Assembly: GCA_964345005.1 (NCBI GenBank)
Contig: CAYFPQ010000004.1
Coordinates: forward strand, 1 to 64,000
DNA: 64,000 nucleotides
From: JABMPJ01 sp964345005
Lineage (GTDB): Bacteria > Verrucomicrobiota > Kiritimatiellia > UBA8416 > JABMPJ01
Reading direction: 5' to 3'
The notes under the pieces were generated by a model. The model was not told the DNA's origin and ran no database searches. It saw only the letters and a program-made list of their open reading frames with translations. Shown piece after piece: positions 35,545-44,084 of the stretch. Both the position numbers and the translations under genes were made by a program. How positions within the stretch are numbered: position 1 is the first letter of the stretch; each line of letters begins with the position of its first letter.

Positions 35545-36966
35545 GTTTCCGTGCCCTCCTCTGACGTCCGGCTGCTCATCGACAGTACCTCGTGGGATTC
35601 GGACAAGAGAGAACGGGTCGTCCGACAGGAAATATTTGATGCCCTGCTCGACATGATCGACCAGGCCCACAGCGCCATTGTGCTCGACCTCTTCCTCTGG
35701 AATCAGATGGGTGCAAGGGATTCGGATCATCGTCCCCTTGCCCGTGAATTGGCCGATGCCCTTCTGCGCCGACACGCTGAAAGCCCGGAGCTTGAGATCA
35801 TCGCACTGACCGATCCCATTAATGCGCTCTATGGCGCCGATTGGGATCCCCAGCTCCAGCGTTTGCGTGATGCGGGCATTCCTGTTGTGCTCACTGACCT
35901 GAAGCAGCTGCGCGACTCGCACCTGGTCTACGCCGCCCCCGCTCTCGCCACCTCATGGGTTCTCAAACGTGTGCCGCACCCCAGCGGTTACCTGAGTGAG
36001 CCTCGCCTGTCCAATCCGTTTGACCCGAAGGCCCCGAAGCTGTCTTACAATCAGGTGGGCCGCCTTCTCTATTTCAAGGCGAATCACCGCAAGGTGGCCC
36101 TGGTAGACCGTGAAGACGGAAGCTGGACCGTTCTGGTGACAAGCTGGAACCCCCACAATGCCAGTTCCGCGCACTCGAACATTGGCCTCCAGGTTCATGG
36201 CGCGATCGCAAGAGAGGCTCTTGAATCCGAGTTGGCCTGCATTGAATGGTCGGCGCAAGCGATCGAAGATCCCGGTGAACGGGCCGAGGCCGCGCAGGTG
36301 GCCCTCTGCATCCGAGCGGTTGCCCGTCGGAAGGGCAAGGCCCCGGCGCTCGACTCGGATGTGACGGCCCAGTGGCTGACGGAGCAAGCCATACGCGACA
36401 AGCTTGTTGGTCTGTGTGACGGTGCACCAGCGGATGGAATGATCCGCATTGGCGTGTTCTACCTCTCCGAGCGCCGTGTGATTGCAGCCATTCGCCGTGC
36501 CGCGAAACGTGGCGTGGCGGCGAGAATGATCCTGGACCCGAACCGGGACGCCTTCGGTCGAGTTAAGAACGGGGTACCTAACCGGGTTGTGGCGCGCGAA
36601 TTGATGAAGTGCGCTGAGCGGCGAGGATGGGACTTGGAGGTGCGATGGGCTGATACGCACGGAGAGCAGTTCCACACGAAGGTGCTTTGCGTGACGGATG
36701 CAAACGGCGATGGGTCTCTGCTTTGCGGATCCGCAAACTGGACGCGACGCAATCTCAACAACCTGAACCTGGAAGCCAATGTGCTCGTGGAGGGCGACCG
36801 GACCACTGTCGCGCGTTTCTGCGAGTACTTCGATCGTGCGTGGTCAAACAGTGACGGGTTGATTCACACGCTCCCCTACTTCGCGTACGCGGAGAGCGGG
36901 TGGAGTGCATTCTGGAAAGGATGGCTCTACCGGGTTGGAGAGTACTCGGGCTCCAGTACCTTCTAG
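35545..36966 (+). CDS. Phospholipase D superfamily protein, 5' end at gap
   Basis: At least 473 residues with two HKD-type motifs. The first is NHRKVALVD followed by SWNPHNASS (residues about 180-210); the second is FHTKVLCVTD followed by CGSANWTRRN near residue 375. Two such motifs form one active site, as in cardiolipin synthases and bacterial PLDs. A GTG at 35551 could be the start, but the true 5' end may lie in the gap. No strong signal peptide is seen in what remains. Substrate unknown; phospholipid or nucleic acid are both known for the superfamily. Confidence 0.82.
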   Translation, partial: VSVPSSDVRLLIDSTSWDSDKRERVVRQEIFDALLDMIDQAHSAIVLDLFLWNQMGARDSDHRPLARELADALLRRHAESPELEIIALTDPINALYGADWDPQLQRLRDAGIPVVLTDLKQLRDSHLVYAAPALATSWVLKRVPHPSGYLSEPRLSNPFDPKAPKLSYNQVGRLLYFKANHRKVALVDREDGSWTVLVTSWNPHNASSAHSNIGLQVHGAIAREALESELACIEWSAQAIEDPGERAEAAQVALCIRAVARRKGKAPALDSDVTAQWLTEQAIRDKLVGLCDGAPADGMIRIGVFYLSERRVIAAIRRAAKRGVAARMILDPNRDAFGRVKNGVPNRVVARELMKCAERRGWDLEVRWADTHGEQFHTKVLCVTDANGDGSLLCGSANWTRRNLNNLNLEANVLVEGDRTTVARFCEYFDRAWSNSDGLIHTLPYFAYAESGWSAFWKGWLYRVGEYSGSSTF

Positions 36967-37169
36967 AGGTACCTGTACAGCGCTGCCAGAACGAGCAGTA
37001 CCAGGAGGGTGCCTAGAGCCAATCGCTTCATCAGCCGGCGCCGTTCCTGAGCAATCCGGTTCTGGATCTGCATGCTGTCCGCGACATCCTGCCACCCCGC
37101 GCTGTCCTTCATCGCAAAAGCTTCACCAAGGAGCGTCTGTTTACGCTTGCGCTGCCGAAGCCTAAGCAT
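36963..37169 (-). CDS. Small basic protein with C-terminal membrane anchor
   Basis: A 68-residue protein with a basic, helical N-terminus (MLRLRQRKRKQTLLGEAF) and one C-terminal hydrophobic helix (LALGTLLVLLVLAALYRYL). ATG 37169 overlaps the end of the zinc-finger gene by eight bases and has AAGAGG upstream; an earlier ATG at 37226 would add 19 residues inside that gene. Tail-anchored topology. Function unknown; the coupling hints that it might bring the upstream protein to the membrane. Confidence 0.6.
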   Translation of the reverse strand: MLRLRQRKRKQTLLGEAFAMKDSAGWQDVADSMQIQNRIAQERRRLMKRLALGTLLVLLVLAALYRYL

Positions 37170-38640
37170 GCTTCTTGCCTCTTCGTTTGGGTCTACCGGT
37201 CTTCGGCTTGGGTGGACGTGGCGCACGCTTCTGAAGGGGAACAGACAGTGTACCGTTGAAGAACTCGATAATGTGACCTCGTTCGATCAGCCAACTCAGC
37301 GGCGAGAGCACCTCGTGCGCAGTGTCGGACGCCATCGACAGCCCCGGGCGCAACCCTTCGAGCAGTTCCGCGCGGCTGATGCCAGGGTGGTCGTGCAGGT
37401 AGAGCAGCACCTCGCGGATGCCCTCTACAACGTGGTCGGGGTCCAGTGCTCCCGGTGCAACACGGGTGGCGAAATGGATGCCCTTCCCCGCCTTGAACAC
37501 ATGGAGGTGCATATGCTTGAAGGCGGCTCGGAGGGCAAAGGATATCTTGAGAGGAAAACGCTCCTCTTCCTCCCACAGGCGCCGGATCCGGGACCGGAGC
37601 TGACCGTCTTCCAGGTGCAGCGCCACCGGAGCAGGCACGGACGCCTTACGCGTCTTCCGGATGAGTGTCTCCGCAAGCTCCTCTCGGAACTCGCGGACAG
37701 CGTCCGCGTATTCCAGTTCGCGCGGTTCCGCGTCAGGCGGTACTTCGTTCCGGCGATACACCGTCCGTTTGCGGGCCTCCTCTCTCCACTGTTCGATCGC
37801 GGCTTCGTCTCGGACGGTCTCGATACGACGACGATATGACTCCATGTCCATGCCGGGATACCGGTTGTCGTGAACTTCCTGTACACGCTCGGCATAACTG
37901 TGGTGGTTGGGCGGACCAAGAAGCTCGCCGCTCAGACCGCAACGCGCCACGCAGACGAACGTACCGCTGGGCGGGTCACCGAGTTTCTCTTCCTTCTCGA
38001 AGTAGTCCTCCAAGTGAGTCGACAGCACGTGAGCCATGGCGCGTTCTTCGTCGCGCGACACGGCGCCGCAGGCTTGGCACTGATAAAGCGTTAGGTCGTG
38101 GGCTTCCCTATTCACCTCAAGCCGCACACGGGTCAGTTCAGGTTTGGAAAGGAAGATGGTCGCCAGTTCCATTACCGGGTACGCCATCCAACTATGATGG
38201 ATCCGCCGTGCTACGGCCTGGACCCCCTTCTGGTCGGGAATCACCCGAATATCGACTGGAAGCCCCGGTTCCGCAGGATGTGGATGCCTCGGTCTCGGCC
38301 GGGGATGATGATGCTCACGTGGGGGTGGAGCGCTGTCCTGCCTCGCTTCCCCTTCGTCCGGGCGCCTGTGACGGTCACGCGGGCGACGGTCGCGGTGATC
38401 GTCACGCGGAGGGCGTGAGCGTCGATCGCGTCTGTCGCGGGGGCCACGGTCATCGTGTCGCCTGCCCCCCCGGCGGTCGCCACGGTAGCGGTCGCGGTCA
38501 CGCGAGCCGCGCGCCGGTCGCTCGTCCTCCCACCGTTTGGGCTGAGGCGGCTTGCGTGCCCAGTCGGGGACGAAATTCAACTCAAGGATGCCTTCCAGGT
38601 CCACGCCCGGATCAGAACCATCGTGCTCAGTATCGGTCAT
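37162..38640 (-). CDS. Large protein with Arg/Asp/His-rich disordered N-terminus and a C2H2-like zinc finger
   Basis: A protein of 492 residues of no family I can name. Residues about 38-125 are almost entirely Arg, Asp, Gly, His and Pro in RD and RDR repeats, a composition typical of disordered RNA-binding regions. A finger-like CQACG followed by HVLSTH lies at about 187-209. The middle is charged and helical, and the C-terminal third (about 355-470) looks like a folded, possibly winged-helix region (VLLYLHDHPGISRAELLEGL). The tail is again basic (KPKTGRPKRRGKK). A role with RNA or ribosomes is plausible. The small anchored gene downstream overlaps its stop. Confidence 0.75.
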   Translation of the reverse strand: MTDTEHDGSDPGVDLEGILELNFVPDWARKPPQPKRWEDERPARGSRDRDRYRGDRRGGRRHDDRGPRDRRDRRSRPPRDDHRDRRPRDRHRRPDEGEARQDSAPPPREHHHPRPRPRHPHPAEPGLPVDIRVIPDQKGVQAVARRIHHSWMAYPVMELATIFLSKPELTRVRLEVNREAHDLTLYQCQACGAVSRDEERAMAHVLSTHLEDYFEKEEKLGDPPSGTFVCVARCGLSGELLGPPNHHSYAERVQEVHDNRYPGMDMESYRRRIETVRDEAAIEQWREEARKRTVYRRNEVPPDAEPRELEYADAVREFREELAETLIRKTRKASVPAPVALHLEDGQLRSRIRRLWEEEERFPLKISFALRAAFKHMHLHVFKAGKGIHFATRVAPGALDPDHVVEGIREVLLYLHDHPGISRAELLEGLRPGLSMASDTAHEVLSPLSWLIERGHIIEFFNGTLSVPLQKRAPRPPKPKTGRPKRRGKKHA

Positions 38641-38775
38641 AGTACTATGTCAATGCGGTACAGCCTTGCATCATTGTTGCCATCCTATCGCATATGCGTA
38701 GTAGAGTTCAAGGTCCGCGGTTGAATTGCTTTCGGAAGTCTTGACATGCCGCTTTGGTGACGCAAGAGTGAGTTC
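38641..38775. promoter_or_regulatory. Divergent promoter region upstream of deoB
   Basis: This region separates the zinc-finger gene from deoB. It holds a perfect 10-bp palindrome CGCATATGCG (38689-38698) and a TTGACA near 38742 facing deoB, without a good -10 box at standard spacing. The palindrome could be an operator. Confidence 0.35.
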
Positions 38776-39957
38776 ATGAAGGTGTTCCTCATTGTATTGG
38801 ACTCGGTGGGGGTCGGTGCGGCACCGGATGCGGAGGCGTATGGTGATTCCGGTTGCGCCACACTTCCTCATTGTGCCGAAGCAGTTGGAGGACTTCGCCT
38901 CCCGACGCTTCAGACGATGGGGCTCGGCAACATTCCGGGGATACTCCCCGACGGGCTGGAGCTCACCGGTGTTCCTCCCACTCCCAGGCCTACGGCAAGC
39001 TGGGGGGCGCTGCAGGAGCTTTCTCAAGGCAAGGACACCACAACCGGCCACTGGGAGATGGCGGGTCTTCTGATCGAAGAGGGGTTCCATCTGTTTCCAC
39101 CTGGCCATCCGTCGTTTCCTGAGGAGATGATCGCGACATTCATGGCTCGCACAGGACGTGGCATTCTCGGCAATAGGGCGGCCAGCGGCACCGTTATCAT
39201 TGAGGAGTTTGGTGCTGAGCATATGGTGAGCGGCAAGTGGATCGTCTACACCAGTGCCGACTCCGTGTTCCAGATTGCCGCACACGAGGAGATTGTACCG
39301 CTGGCCGAACTCTATGCCGGATGTGAGGTCGCGCGTGAACTATGTGATCCATTGATGGTTGGTCGCGTGATCGCACGCCCTTTCGTTGGCGCCGGTCCCG
39401 GCAGCTTCGCCAGAACGCAGAGCCGTCGCGACTTCTCGCTTGTACCACCGGAACCAACGATTCTGGATCACCTTCAGGCACATGGTGTGACAACTGTTAC
39501 GGTAGGCAAGCTTGATGATGTGTTTGCCGGTCAGGGGATCGACCGTTCGAAGCATGTCGAGAACAACCGTGATGCCCAGCAGATGGTTCTCTCCATCGCC
39601 GAAGAACACGCTTCACAGTTCGTTTTCGCGAACTTGATCGACTTCGATATGCTGTACGGGCATCGCCGGGACTCCGCAGGCTATGCCGCTGCCCTTGAGG
39701 AAACCGACAGGTTTCTGGCAGAGCTTCTCCCGAAGCTGGACAAAGACGATTGCCTGATGATCACGGCCGACCACGGCAACGATCCGACGTTCACCGGAAC
39801 GGACCACACGCGGGAATTCGTCCCCTTCCTGATGTACCGGCCGGGCAACCCCGCCCGCGAGCTGGGTATACGCAAGGGGTTCTACGACACCGCACAGACC
39901 GTAGCGGACCTGTTTGGCACGCCTCCCATGCCCAGGGGGGAGAGTGTGTTTGGATAG
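38776..39957 (+). CDS. deoB: Phosphopentomutase
   Basis: A protein of 393 residues of the alkaline phosphatase superfamily. It interconverts (deoxy)ribose 1-phosphate and 5-phosphate in nucleoside salvage. The start VFLIVLDSVGVGAAPDA carries the metal-binding Asp; GKDTTTGHWEMAG holds the phosphorylated Thr; ITADHGNDPTF and TDHTREFVP complete the metal site. Length matches the family. No other deo gene is adjacent. Confidence 0.95.
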   Translation: MKVFLIVLDSVGVGAAPDAEAYGDSGCATLPHCAEAVGGLRLPTLQTMGLGNIPGILPDGLELTGVPPTPRPTASWGALQELSQGKDTTTGHWEMAGLLIEEGFHLFPPGHPSFPEEMIATFMARTGRGILGNRAASGTVIIEEFGAEHMVSGKWIVYTSADSVFQIAAHEEIVPLAELYAGCEVARELCDPLMVGRVIARPFVGAGPGSFARTQSRRDFSLVPPEPTILDHLQAHGVTTVTVGKLDDVFAGQGIDRSKHVENNRDAQQMVLSIAEEHASQFVFANLIDFDMLYGHRRDSAGYAAALEETDRFLAELLPKLDKDDCLMITADHGNDPTFTGTDHTREFVPFLMYRPGNPARELGIRKGFYDTAQTVADLFGTPPMPRGESVFG

Positions 39958-39963
39958 GAAATC

Positions 39964-40212
39964 TCACAGGTGTTTGCTGATGAATGCCCGACCTGAATGG
40001 CTCTTGAGGTATTTCTCGAAGTCCGTAGCCCGCTGCTGGTCAGCAAACGCAATGCAGGTGCGGACCTTCCAAGGGCGAAATGCCTTGGTGCTCTTTACGT
40101 CGCCCTTGTTGTGGCTTTTCAGTCGATCTTCGATATTGCGGGTGATGCCAATATAGTACCGGTCACGCTTGGACTCGCTGTCGATGATGTAGACGTAGAG
40201 GAAGTTACCCAT
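39964..40212 (-). CDS. GIY-YIG domain endonuclease-like protein
   Basis: A protein of 82 residues consisting of one GIY-YIG domain. YVYII opens the fold, RYYIGITRNIEDRLKSHN carries the second half of the signature and catalytic Arg, and a conserved Glu lies in TDFEKYLKS. Such single-domain UvrC/Slx1-like proteins are scattered in many draft genomes, often in variable places. ATG 40212 has no clear ribosome site; a longer frame to 40434 runs through a tRNA gene and is rejected. The region between it and tRNA-Cys is entirely palindromic. Confidence 0.8.
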   Translation of the reverse strand: MGNFLYVYIIDSESKRDRYYIGITRNIEDRLKSHNKGDVKSTKAFRPWKVRTCIAFADQQRATDFEKYLKSHSGRAFISKHL

Positions 40213-40248
40213 GATTGACTGCTTGGTGCTGGTGCTTCGAGGGCTGGC

Positions 40249-40317
40249 TTGCCCGGCGTAGCTCGGTGATGAATCGCCCCGCTTCGCTTGCGGCTGCGCC
40301 GCAGCTACGCCGGGCAG
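40249..40317. repeat. Long palindrome with 13-bp perfect arms
   Basis: GCCCGGCGTAGCT (40251-40263) is repeated exactly in inverted orientation at 40303-40315, extended by one further pair (40250/40316). The loop holds a smaller inverted repeat, GCGGC and GCCGC. The form resembles REP-like or miniature transposable palindromes. It sits 38 bases from the GIY-YIG start codon. Confidence 0.7.
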
Positions 40318-40348
40318 TCTTCGCTCTTCACGGGCCCAGAGCGAAGAC
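40317..40348. repeat. Second hairpin abutting tRNA-Cys 3' end
   Basis: GTCTTCGCTC (40317-40326) and GAGCGAAGAC (40339-40348) are perfect inverted repeats around a 12-base loop. The right arm ends exactly one base before the CCA end of tRNA-Cys, and the left arm meets the end of the longer palindrome. On the tRNA strand it would fold directly after the mature 3' end; there is no T run, so a Rho-independent terminator is not implied. Confidence 0.65.
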
Positions 40349-40422
40349 TGGAGGCGCGAACCGGAATTGAACCGGTGTAGCAGGTTTTGCAGACCCGTGC
40401 CTAACCACTCGGCCATCGCGCC
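40349..40422 (-). tRNA. tRNA-Cys (GCA), CCA encoded
   Basis: A 74-base cloverleaf on the minus strand. The acceptor stem is GGCGCGA with TCGCGCC and discriminator T, followed by an encoded CCA. The anticodon stem CGGGT/ACCTG carries loop CTGCAAA, giving anticodon GCA. The T arm is ACCGG, TTCAATT, CCGGT. All stems pair, with one wobble in the anticodon stem. U73 and GCA are the usual Cys identity elements. Confidence 0.95.
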
Positions 40423-40442
40423 ATTGTCATGCAATGGTGTGC

Positions 40443-40541
40443 TTACGCCTTGCTGCCGGAAGCCTTAACCTGCTCTTTGGCACGCTTCTTCCGACGCTCA
40501 CGGCGCTTACGCTTAACTCTAACTCTAAGTTGCTGTCCCAT
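40443..40541 (-). CDS. 32-residue very basic small protein
   Basis: An ORF of 32 residues opening MGQQLRVRVKRKRRERRKKR, with 15 Lys or Arg and only two Glu. It lies between malic enzyme and tRNA-Cys on the same strand, 57 bases after the former. The composition resembles very small ribosome-bound proteins and is unlikely to be a chance frame, but the ribosome site is weak. No family can be named with confidence. Confidence 0.5.
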   Translation of the reverse strand: MGQQLRVRVKRKRRERRKKRAKEQVKASGSKA

Positions 40542-40597
40542 AAGCCGCGAAGTGTTATCACAGGCACCTACCAGTGTCAACCACTACAGGCAAGAAT

Positions 40598-41902
40598 TCA
40601 TCCTGTCGTAGCTGCCGAGCTTCTCGCGCTCAAAGATGCCCGGTAAGTGTCTAGCGCAAAGTCAGGCGAGGCCACGCCATCCTGGACCGCAGCTTCGGCG
40701 ACAGCGAACGGCACCTCGACGAGAAGGCGGCGATCAAAGGGCTTGGGGATGACGTAGCCATTACTGAACTCCAGTGTGCCCTCGTGCTCATAAATGGCCT
40801 GAATATCTGCAGGTACCGGTTCCCGTGCGAGGGCTGCAAGCGCATCGGCGGCGGCTACCTTCATTCCAACGGTGATACTGCTCGCTCCCGCGTCGAGTGC
40901 CCCACGGAAAAGAAATGGAAACCCGAGCACGTTATTGACCTGATTCGGGTAGTCGGAGCGCCCCGTCGCCATGACATACGGCTTTTCACCGAGTGTGTCG
41001 GCAACGACTTCGGGTCTAATCTCGGGCACAGGGTTAGACATGGCAAAGATGGCCGGGTAGTCCGTCATGCTCAGGATGTCTTCCGGGGTCACGCAGTCGG
41101 CTACCGACACACCTACAAAAGCATGCGCGCCCTTCAGGGCTTCACTGAGTGTCGCCGCCGAGGTGTCTACAGCATGTTCGCGCTTCTTGGCATTGAGGTC
41201 CGTCCTTTCAGTGCGCACCGTGCCACGCGAGTCGCACAGCAGCACCTCAACCGCGCCCGCGGCCTTGAGCATCTCGGCGATCCGGATCCCCGCAGCGCCT
41301 GCTCCGTTGATCACGATGCGCAAGTCTGACATTGGCCGCTCGCATAGCCGGGCATAGTTCAGCATTCCTGCGAGTGTGATCACGGCCGTCCCCCACTGGT
41401 CGTCGTGGAACACGGGGATATCCAGCATCTCGTCCAGCCGGTCCTCGATCTCGAAACAGGCGGGGGCGGCGATATCCTCAAGGTTGATGCCCCCGTACAT
41501 CGGGGCGATGGCGGCTACCAGGTCGATGACGCGCTGGGGATCGGTCGGCCCCGTGTTCTTGCCGTCAACCCGGCAGCCATTCAGGGGAACGGGCCAGCCA
41601 TCCACATCGCCGAACGCCTTGAAGAGAACGCCCTTTCCTTCCATCACAGGAATGCTCGCTTCGGCACCCAGGTCGCCCAGCCCGAGAATGGCACTGCCGT
41701 CCGAAACAACGGCGACCAGGTTGGATTTTGCGGTGTACTTGAACAGTGCGGTGCGATCGGCTGCAATGGCACGAACCGCCTCAGCCACGCCCGGCGTGTA
41801 GGCCAGGCTCAGGTCGCGCTGTGACGTCAGTGGCTTGGTCGCGCACATGCCGACCTTGCCACCGAGGTGGTACTCCAGAATGGTTTCCAGCGTCAGATTC
41901 AT
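40598..41902 (-). CDS. NAD(P)-dependent malic enzyme
   Basis: A protein of 434 residues that decarboxylates malate to pyruvate. The N-terminal catalytic part has YTPGVAEAVRAI, SDGSAILGLGDLG and MEGKGVLFKAFGDVD; the Asp-rich metal site is FEIEDRLDEMLDIPVFHDDQWGT, read in two pieces here. The Rossmann motif is INGAGAAGIRIAEML. It lacks the C-terminal phosphotransacetylase-like domain of MaeB, so it is the short bacterial form. I chose ATG 41902, with GGGAG upstream. Cofactor preference is not decided by what I can see. Confidence 0.93.
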   Translation of the reverse strand: MNLTLETILEYHLGGKVGMCATKPLTSQRDLSLAYTPGVAEAVRAIAADRTALFKYTAKSNLVAVVSDGSAILGLGDLGAEASIPVMEGKGVLFKAFGDVDGWPVPLNGCRVDGKNTGPTDPQRVIDLVAAIAPMYGGINLEDIAAPACFEIEDRLDEMLDIPVFHDDQWGTAVITLAGMLNYARLCERPMSDLRIVINGAGAAGIRIAEMLKAAGAVEVLLCDSRGTVRTERTDLNAKKREHAVDTSAATLSEALKGAHAFVGVSVADCVTPEDILSMTDYPAIFAMSNPVPEIRPEVVADTLGEKPYVMATGRSDYPNQVNNVLGFPFLFRGALDAGASSITVGMKVAAADALAALAREPVPADIQAIYEHEGTLEFSNGYVIPKPFDRRLLVEVPFAVAEAAVQDGVASPDFALDTYRASLSARSSAATTG

Positions 41903-42018
41903 GATTGCTCCCACTTCTCAAGAACTGCGAAGCTCGCAACACTAGTCCGGTTCCACTGGTGTGTCAAGAAACACGGGATGGAACGGGCCGCGTGGCTGTG
42001 ATACGTTCTCATCTCGAC

Positions 42019-43374
42019 ATGTCCGAGACCCATCACAACCACATTACGGACGGCAGTCTCCTACGAGCCATTCTGCTTCTAGCCGGTCCGATGATGGCCA
42101 GTTCGGTGCTGCAGAATGTCCAGAGCCTTATCGATCTCTTCTGGGTCGGTCGGTTGGGTGCGGATGCCGTGGCGGCGCTCTCGATGAGCGGCACAATGCT
42201 GATGCTGTTGTTTCCCGTCGTGCTCGGATTGGCGACCGGAACCGTGGCCATCGTATCGCGTCACGTGGGAGCCAGGGAGACGAGCGAGGCATCCTATGTT
42301 GCGGGACAGGCGCTTCTGGCGGGGGTGATCATTGGTGTTGTGTCCGGAGTTGTTGGTTGGTGGCTGGCCCCTCACGTTGCGACACTCTTCCGTGCTGACA
42401 CGGTTGTCGCTGAACTGGCCACCTCCTATCTTCGAATCACCTTGGGTGGAATTGTCACCATGATCGTGCTCTTTGTTGGCAGCAGCGCGATGCGCGGGGC
42501 GGGAAACGCTACGGTGCCGATGCTGGCCATGATTCTGTCCAACATCATCAACATCATTCTAGACCCGATCATGATCTTTGGTCTGTTGGGTATGCCTGCT
42601 ATGGGCGTTCGTGGTGCAGCGGCGGCCACGGTGTTGGCACAGTTCTTCGCGATGCTGATCATCATGGGCGCGCTGGCTGGGGGGCGTACGGGGCTCCACG
42701 TTACACTTCGTCGCTGGCGGCCCTGCCCCTTGACGATGTGGCGACTCCTTCGCGTAGGGCTGCCCAGCACGGTACAGATGGTAGCGCGCAGTATGATGGG
42801 TATTGTGCTCATGCGCCTTGTAGCTGCCTGCGGCACAGCCGCGATCGCCGCCCATGGAATCGGGGTTCGCCTGCACATGATGCTGCTGCTTCCTGCGTTT
42901 GCATTCGGCAATGCAACGGCCACGATGGTGGGGCAGAATCTCGGTGCCGGGCGCCCGGATCGGGCTCACCGCGCCGCTTGGCTGGCGACGGGGATTGATG
43001 TGGCCGTGATGGCCACTGCAGCCGTTGCCCTCTTTGCGTTCGCGCCAACACTCATCGGATTCTTCAACGAGGACGCGGCCGTTGTTGACGTTGGCACGAG
43101 TATGATGCGCATAGTCACGCCGTTCTTCATATTCGTGAGTATCGCCATAGTCCTATCCCGTGCCCTTATGGGCGCCGGGGATACGAAGTCCCCCATGATC
43201 ACCACGCTGGTAGCGCTATGGGGCGTGCAAGTGCCATTGGCCATCCTGCTCGCGCGATGGGTTGACCCGTCGACAGACGGCATCTGGTGGGCGATGTCCA
43301 TCGCGGTCACATTGCACGGCCTGATGAACGCCGGCTGGTTCATGACCGGGCGATGGCGAAAGATCGAGGTCTGA
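42019..43374 (+). CDS. MATE family efflux transporter
   Basis: An inner-membrane protein of 451 residues with 12 predicted helices in two homologous halves (first ITDGSLLRAILLLAGPMMAS, second TMWRLLRVGLPSTVQ). The family exports cationic drugs or metabolites using Na+ or H+ gradients. ATG 42019 fits the family N-terminus; upstream in-frame sequence to 41905 has no similarity. It runs divergently from malic enzyme and ends ten bases from the convergent phoU stop. Confidence 0.9.
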   Translation: MSETHHNHITDGSLLRAILLLAGPMMASSVLQNVQSLIDLFWVGRLGADAVAALSMSGTMLMLLFPVVLGLATGTVAIVSRHVGARETSEASYVAGQALLAGVIIGVVSGVVGWWLAPHVATLFRADTVVAELATSYLRITLGGIVTMIVLFVGSSAMRGAGNATVPMLAMILSNIINIILDPIMIFGLLGMPAMGVRGAAAATVLAQFFAMLIIMGALAGGRTGLHVTLRRWRPCPLTMWRLLRVGLPSTVQMVARSMMGIVLMRLVAACGTAAIAAHGIGVRLHMMLLLPAFAFGNATATMVGQNLGAGRPDRAHRAAWLATGIDVAVMATAAVALFAFAPTLIGFFNEDAAVVDVGTSMMRIVTPFFIFVSIAIVLSRALMGAGDTKSPMITTLVALWGVQVPLAILLARWVDPSTDGIWWAMSIAVTLHGLMNAGWFMTGRWRKIEV

Positions 43375-43384
43375 GATCCAGTGC

Positions 43385-44065
43385 CTACTTGACCTGTGTC
43401 TCTCGCGTGTCGGCATGCCGCACGATTCGCCCCTCAATCATGTAGATGATGTCTTCCGCAATATTGGTCGCATGGTCTGCAACTCGCTCGAGATGTCTGG
43501 ATGCGGAGAGAAGCTGTAGGAGCACGTCGACCTCAACTGCCGCGCCCGCGTTCTGGAGTCGGGTGATCACGATGTCGATCATTTCGCGATTCATCGAATC
43601 GACCACGTCGTCCATATTGGATACCTCACGTGCCGTATCTGCATCCATGTTCACCAAGGCGTCCAGGCTTTGCTCCACCATGACGCGTACGCGGGCAGCC
43701 ATCGGTGCAAAAGGCAACGCAACGGTAATCCGCTTCTGCTGGGCCAGGAAGAGGGCTCGCTCTGCGATGTTGACGGCGAGGTCGCCGATGCGCTCGAGAT
43801 CGTTGTTGATCTTGAGTACGGCAACCACAAAGCGCAGGTCAACGGCAACAGGTTGATGCAGGGCAAGGATCTTGAGGCAGTCTTCCTCCACATCCACCTC
43901 GCGCAGGTCGACTTCAGCGTCGCCATCAATTACCCTGCGTGCCAGCTCGGCATCGCGTGTCTCCAGTGCCTGCACGGCCTCGGCCAGCCTCTGTTCCACC
44001 AATGCGCTCAGTTCCAGTACCGCGCGCTTGAGTCGGTCGACTTCTCTGAAGAAATGTGTCGTCAC
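43385..44065 (-). CDS. phoU: Phosphate transport regulator PhoU
   Basis: A helical protein of 226 residues with two PhoU repeats: first HFFREVDRLKRAVLELSALV with RFVVAVLKINNDLERIGDLAVNIAE, second about 120-210 with SRHLERVADHATNIAEDIIY. The ExxxD metal motifs (ERIGD, ERVAD) are intact. PhoU dampens PhoR when phosphate is plentiful. I chose GTG 44065, with AGAGGAGCAGGA upstream; upstream frame extension enters pstB. It is the last gene of the operon. Confidence 0.93.
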   Translation of the reverse strand: MTTHFFREVDRLKRAVLELSALVEQRLAEAVQALETRDAELARRVIDGDAEVDLREVDVEEDCLKILALHQPVAVDLRFVVAVLKINNDLERIGDLAVNIAERALFLAQQKRITVALPFAPMAARVRVMVEQSLDALVNMDADTAREVSNMDDVVDSMNREMIDIVITRLQNAGAAVEVDVLLQLLSASRHLERVADHATNIAEDIIYMIEGRIVRHADTRETQVK

Positions 44066-44084
44066 TATTCCTGCTCCTCTGTGC

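Noticed and set aside
35230..35922. Minus-strand frame running through the second gap
   Set aside because: It is antisense to the phospholipase-D-like gene and crosses N bases; no domain is visible.
40212..40434. N-terminal extension of the GIY-YIG protein up to 40434
   Set aside because: The extension would be translated from tRNA-Cys and the palindromes; the domain starts at 40212.
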